A stretch of 8,321 nt of DNA from an uncultured Treponema sp. (lineage in GTDB: Bacteria; Spirochaetota; Spirochaetia; Treponematales; Treponemataceae). Each line of letters opens with the position of its first letter. Position 1 is the stretch's first letter. Under the pieces are notes generated by a model, which worked only from the letters and a program-made list of their open reading frames with translations, was not told where the DNA came from and did no database searches. The stretch is from positions 1 to 8,321 of the forward strand of contig NZ_CALHGC010000063.1 in NCBI RefSeq assembly GCF_938029485.1, given 5' to 3'. The translations under genes were made by a program, and so were the position numbers. This document shows, one piece after another, positions 7,443 to 8,321 of this stretch.

Positions 7443-7474
7443 GCCGGTTATAGCAATTGTATACTATAACCGGC
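7443..7474 (-). terminator. perfect 11-bp inverted repeat, probable terminator of the transposase remnant
   Basis: GCCGGTTATAG (7443-7453) pairs perfectly with CTATAACCGGC (7464-7474) around a 10-nt loop. It begins 10 nt past the - strand stop at 7485 and is followed on that strand by ATTATATTTTG, a broken T-rich run. It also lies 33 nt upstream of the YibE/F start, so it separates the two transcripts. A protein-binding operator is an alternative. Confidence 0.6.
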
Positions 7475-7484
7475 TGATTACCTA

Positions 7485-7797
7485 TTAGTTAAGTGATTCT
7501 ACTTCGGCGAGGGAGAGTCCGGCAATTTTGCAAATATCACTGAGCGGATAGCCCATAGTAAGCATCGTTTTTGCCGTTTCGAGTGCTTTTTGATGAGCGC
7601 CGTGTGCTTCGCCTTCAGCTCTACCTCGTTCAAGACCTTTTCGCTCAGATTCGCTTATCATTGATAGCCGGTCGCTCTCATATTCCCACGCTGCCTCATA
7701 CCGCTTACGTTCTTGCTCATCCAGATAAAAGATATCCATCACTCGATTTGCCTTCGTCATTACCGGATTTCCCTGTGCTAGCACCTGCCTTACCTCC
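7485..7797 (-). pseudogene. C-terminal fragment of PD-(D/E)XK (Rpn-type) nuclease/transposase
   Basis: The fragment reads as the C-terminal third of the PD-(D/E)XK transposase family: 'AQGNPVMTKANRVMDIFYLDEQERKRYEAAWEY...', a charged helix 'ERKGLERGRAEGEAHGAHQKALETAKTML' in overlapping pieces, then a helix-turn-helix-like tail 'GYPLSDICKIAGLSLAEVESL'. The G-x-x-x-G-rich helix and the 'IAGLSLAEVE' ending are typical of this family in treponemes and cyanobacteria. Homologous coding extends upstream of the apparent GTG start (7784) as E-V-R-Q to 7797 and is then cut by an in-frame TAG at 7798-7800, exactly where a palindromic repeat begins. The AGGAGGT there is a by-product of the E-V-R codons, although it could drive translation from the GTG. 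The nuclease core is missing, so the fragment is not an active enzyme. Confidence 0.8.
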
Positions 7798-7800
7798 TAT

Positions 7801-7921
7801 CTTTTGAAGATATGCGGGCATCTACTTCGTTATTTCACAAAAATTAATCCTCGACGTGCAAAAGCACGCCTGCGGGTAATTTTTGTTCATGCCTCGTATC
7901 TGCTCCGCCTCTTTTCAAAAG
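7801..7921. repeat. ~121-bp imperfect palindrome (MITE-like or structured repeat)
   Basis: Nested inverted repeats share one centre at ~7861: CGTGC/GCACG (7855-7859 with 7864-7868, AAAA loop), ACAAAAATTA/TAATTTTTGT (7837-7846 with 7877-7886, perfect 10 bp), an imperfect GCGG-GCA block (7814-7820 with ~7901-7908), and terminal CTTTTGAA/TTCAAAAG (7801-7808 with 7914-7921, perfect 8 bp). The left end coincides with the point where the transposase C-terminal frame is cut. No clear target duplication flanks it, and it contains no gene. It could be a MITE, a REP-type element or an insertion scar. Confidence 0.6.
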
Positions 7922-7923
7922 GG

Positions 7924-7947
7924 CTGGTTATGATAAATCACAACCAG
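7924..7947 (-). terminator. terminator-like hairpin after the N-terminal transposase fragment
   Basis: CTGGTTATGAT (7924-7934) and ATCACAACCAG (7937-7947) form an 11-bp stem with a 2-nt loop. The single mismatch (A7930/C7941) becomes a G-U pair in the - strand transcript, so the RNA stem is complete there. It lies just past the - strand stop at 7952 and is followed on that strand by CCCTTTT, a short, displaced T run. Direction is inferred from the G-U pair and position. Confidence 0.5.
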
Positions 7948-7996
7948 TCTATCACTTTTTGATCTTTATCGGTAGAGACTTTTTCCCATATTTGCT

Positions 7997-8012
7997 CCGC
8001 CATGGATGGCGG
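7997..8012. repeat. hairpin with CATGGATG core, arms CCGC/GCGG
   Basis: CCGCCATGGATGGCGG forms a 7-bp perfect stem with a 2-nt GG loop. It belongs to a set of three hairpins with a shared core and different arms. On the - strand it reads as His-Pro-Trp in the fused tail. Confidence 0.65.
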
Positions 8013-8032
8013 TGGTTTCCAGCAGAAGCGAT

Positions 8033-8052
8033 GTTTTGCCGAATGGCAAAAC
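8033..8052. repeat. perfect 8-bp hairpin GTTTTGCC/GGCAAAAC
   Basis: GTTTTGCC (8033-8040), loop GAAT, GGCAAAAC (8045-8052). It lies 4 nt from the next, longer hairpin; both begin GTTT and end AAAC. Its core differs from the CA(T/C)GGATG hairpins. Confidence 0.6.
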
Positions 8053-8056
8053 TCGT

Positions 8057-8090
8057 GTTTCCCGATAGACACGGATGTCTATCGGGAAAC
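8057..8090. repeat. perfect 15-bp hairpin with CACGGATG core
   Basis: GTTTCCCGATAGACA (8057-8071) pairs perfectly with TGTCTATCGGGAAAC (8076-8090) around a CGGA loop. Its right edge is where homology of the N-terminal transposase fragment ends, so it marks the insertion or deletion junction. There is no T-run on either side, so it is unlikely to be a simple terminator. Confidence 0.75.
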
Positions 8091-8289
8091 GACATTTCCA
8101 CATCGATTTTGCGGCCGTCGTGTAAGCGAATTTTTATATCGAGCCGTCCGATTTTATCATTATAGAAGCGAGGAAGCTGTTCACTGTTTTCGATACGGAC
8201 ATCATCAAAATCGGTTTTACGCAAATCTGTGACCAACGAGAGAAATTCGATCATAATATCTTTATTTTTCTCGGTACCAAAGAGACAGA

Positions 8290-8307
8290 AGCGGCATGGA
8301 TGCCGCT
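8290..8307. repeat. hairpin with CATGGATG core, arms AGCGG/CCGCT
   Basis: AGCGGCAT (8290-8297), GG loop, ATGCCGCT (8300-8307): a perfect 8-bp stem. It sits just upstream of the surviving N-terminal transposase sequence, where the family's normal N-terminus should be, so it flanks the fragment on the opposite side from the other hairpins. Confidence 0.65.
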
Positions 8308-8321
8308 GGTTATATCAGAAA

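Larger units (their letters stand above)
7952..8284 (-). pseudogene. N-terminal fragment of PD-(D/E)XK nuclease/transposase fused to repeat-encoded tail
   Basis: Transposase-like sequence runs from ~8284 (LFGTEKNKDI) through the ATG at 8254 (MIEFLSLVTDLRKTDFDDV) to 'GRLDIKIRLHDGRKIDVEM' at ~8094. The Asp of GRLD and the Glu of DVE match the catalytic core of the PD-(D/E)XK/Rpn family, but homology stops immediately after: the usual E-x-Q/K is replaced by E-M-S-F and the frame continues into ~45 residues encoded by hairpin repeats (HPCLSG, RHPWRSKYG), ending at TGA 7952. Upstream, the family's usual start is missing: the frame reads back through another hairpin to a TGA at 8315-8317. About 120-150 middle residues are absent between this piece and the C-terminal piece at 7485-7797, so the locus has suffered deletion as well as insertion. 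Not expected to be a functional nuclease. Confidence 0.75.

Noticed and set aside
7784..7798. Treating the GTG at 7784 with its AGGAGGT as a genuine independent gene start.
   Set aside because: The family-like sequence continues upstream of the GTG as E-V-R-Q in the same frame, so the AGGAGGT is best explained as coding sequence for E-V-R in the ancestral gene. Residual translation cannot be excluded.
7801..8090. CRISPR array or tandem repeat array as explanation for the repeat cluster.
   Set aside because: The repeats are hairpins of different sequence and size at irregular spacing, not identical direct repeats with uniform spacers.
7959..8232. + strand open frames of 68 and 76 codons across the hairpin cluster (one beginning MDGGGFQQKRC).
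   Set aside because: They run through palindromic repeats and antisense to the recognisable transposase fragment. Openness is explained by the symmetry, and no ribosome site or family match supports them.

Overview
The window most resembles a chromosomal segment of a spirochete close to Treponema. This is a judgement from gene content: a YibE/YibF-type membrane protein, remnants of a PD-(D/E)XK (Rpn-type) transposase, small periplasmic TPR-like proteins beside an ABC exporter, and moderate-to-low GC. No search was run.

Left (1-5150, + strand). The 3' end of a RecQ-type helicase gene (HRDC domain) is followed by a compact five-gene block: two exported, distantly paralogous helical/TPR-like proteins, a LolD/MacB-class ABC ATPase, an FtsX-type permease and a predicted exported beta-strand-rich protein. 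Gaps are 27 nt or less and two junctions overlap, so this reads as one operon. A reasonable inference is an envelope export or extraction machine: ATPase and permease in the inner membrane, two periplasmic helical partners, and a possible outer-membrane or periplasmic partner.

Middle (5151-6201). After the operon come a near-perfect Shine-Dalgarno and a six-codon ORF, abutting a very AT-rich two-gene cassette on the - strand. The cassette encodes a 183-aa protein, possibly DUF6575-like, translationally coupled (ATGA) to a 123-aa protein whose layout suggests a SecB-like chaperone fold. Its base composition and the abrupt left boundary suggest horizontal acquisition.

Right (6202-8321, - strand). 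A full-length YibE/F-family membrane protein is followed by a hairpin, then the decayed remains of a PD-(D/E)XK nuclease/transposase gene. The C-terminal piece (7485-7797) and N-terminal piece (about 8091-8284) are separated by about 290 bp of structured repeats: a roughly 121-bp imperfect palindrome, a terminator-like hairpin and a cluster of perfect short hairpins. Three hairpins, including one upstream of the N-terminal piece, share the core CA(T/C)GGATG but have unrelated, self-complementary arms. This covarying hairpin family and the SecB-like cassette are the two most interesting things here.
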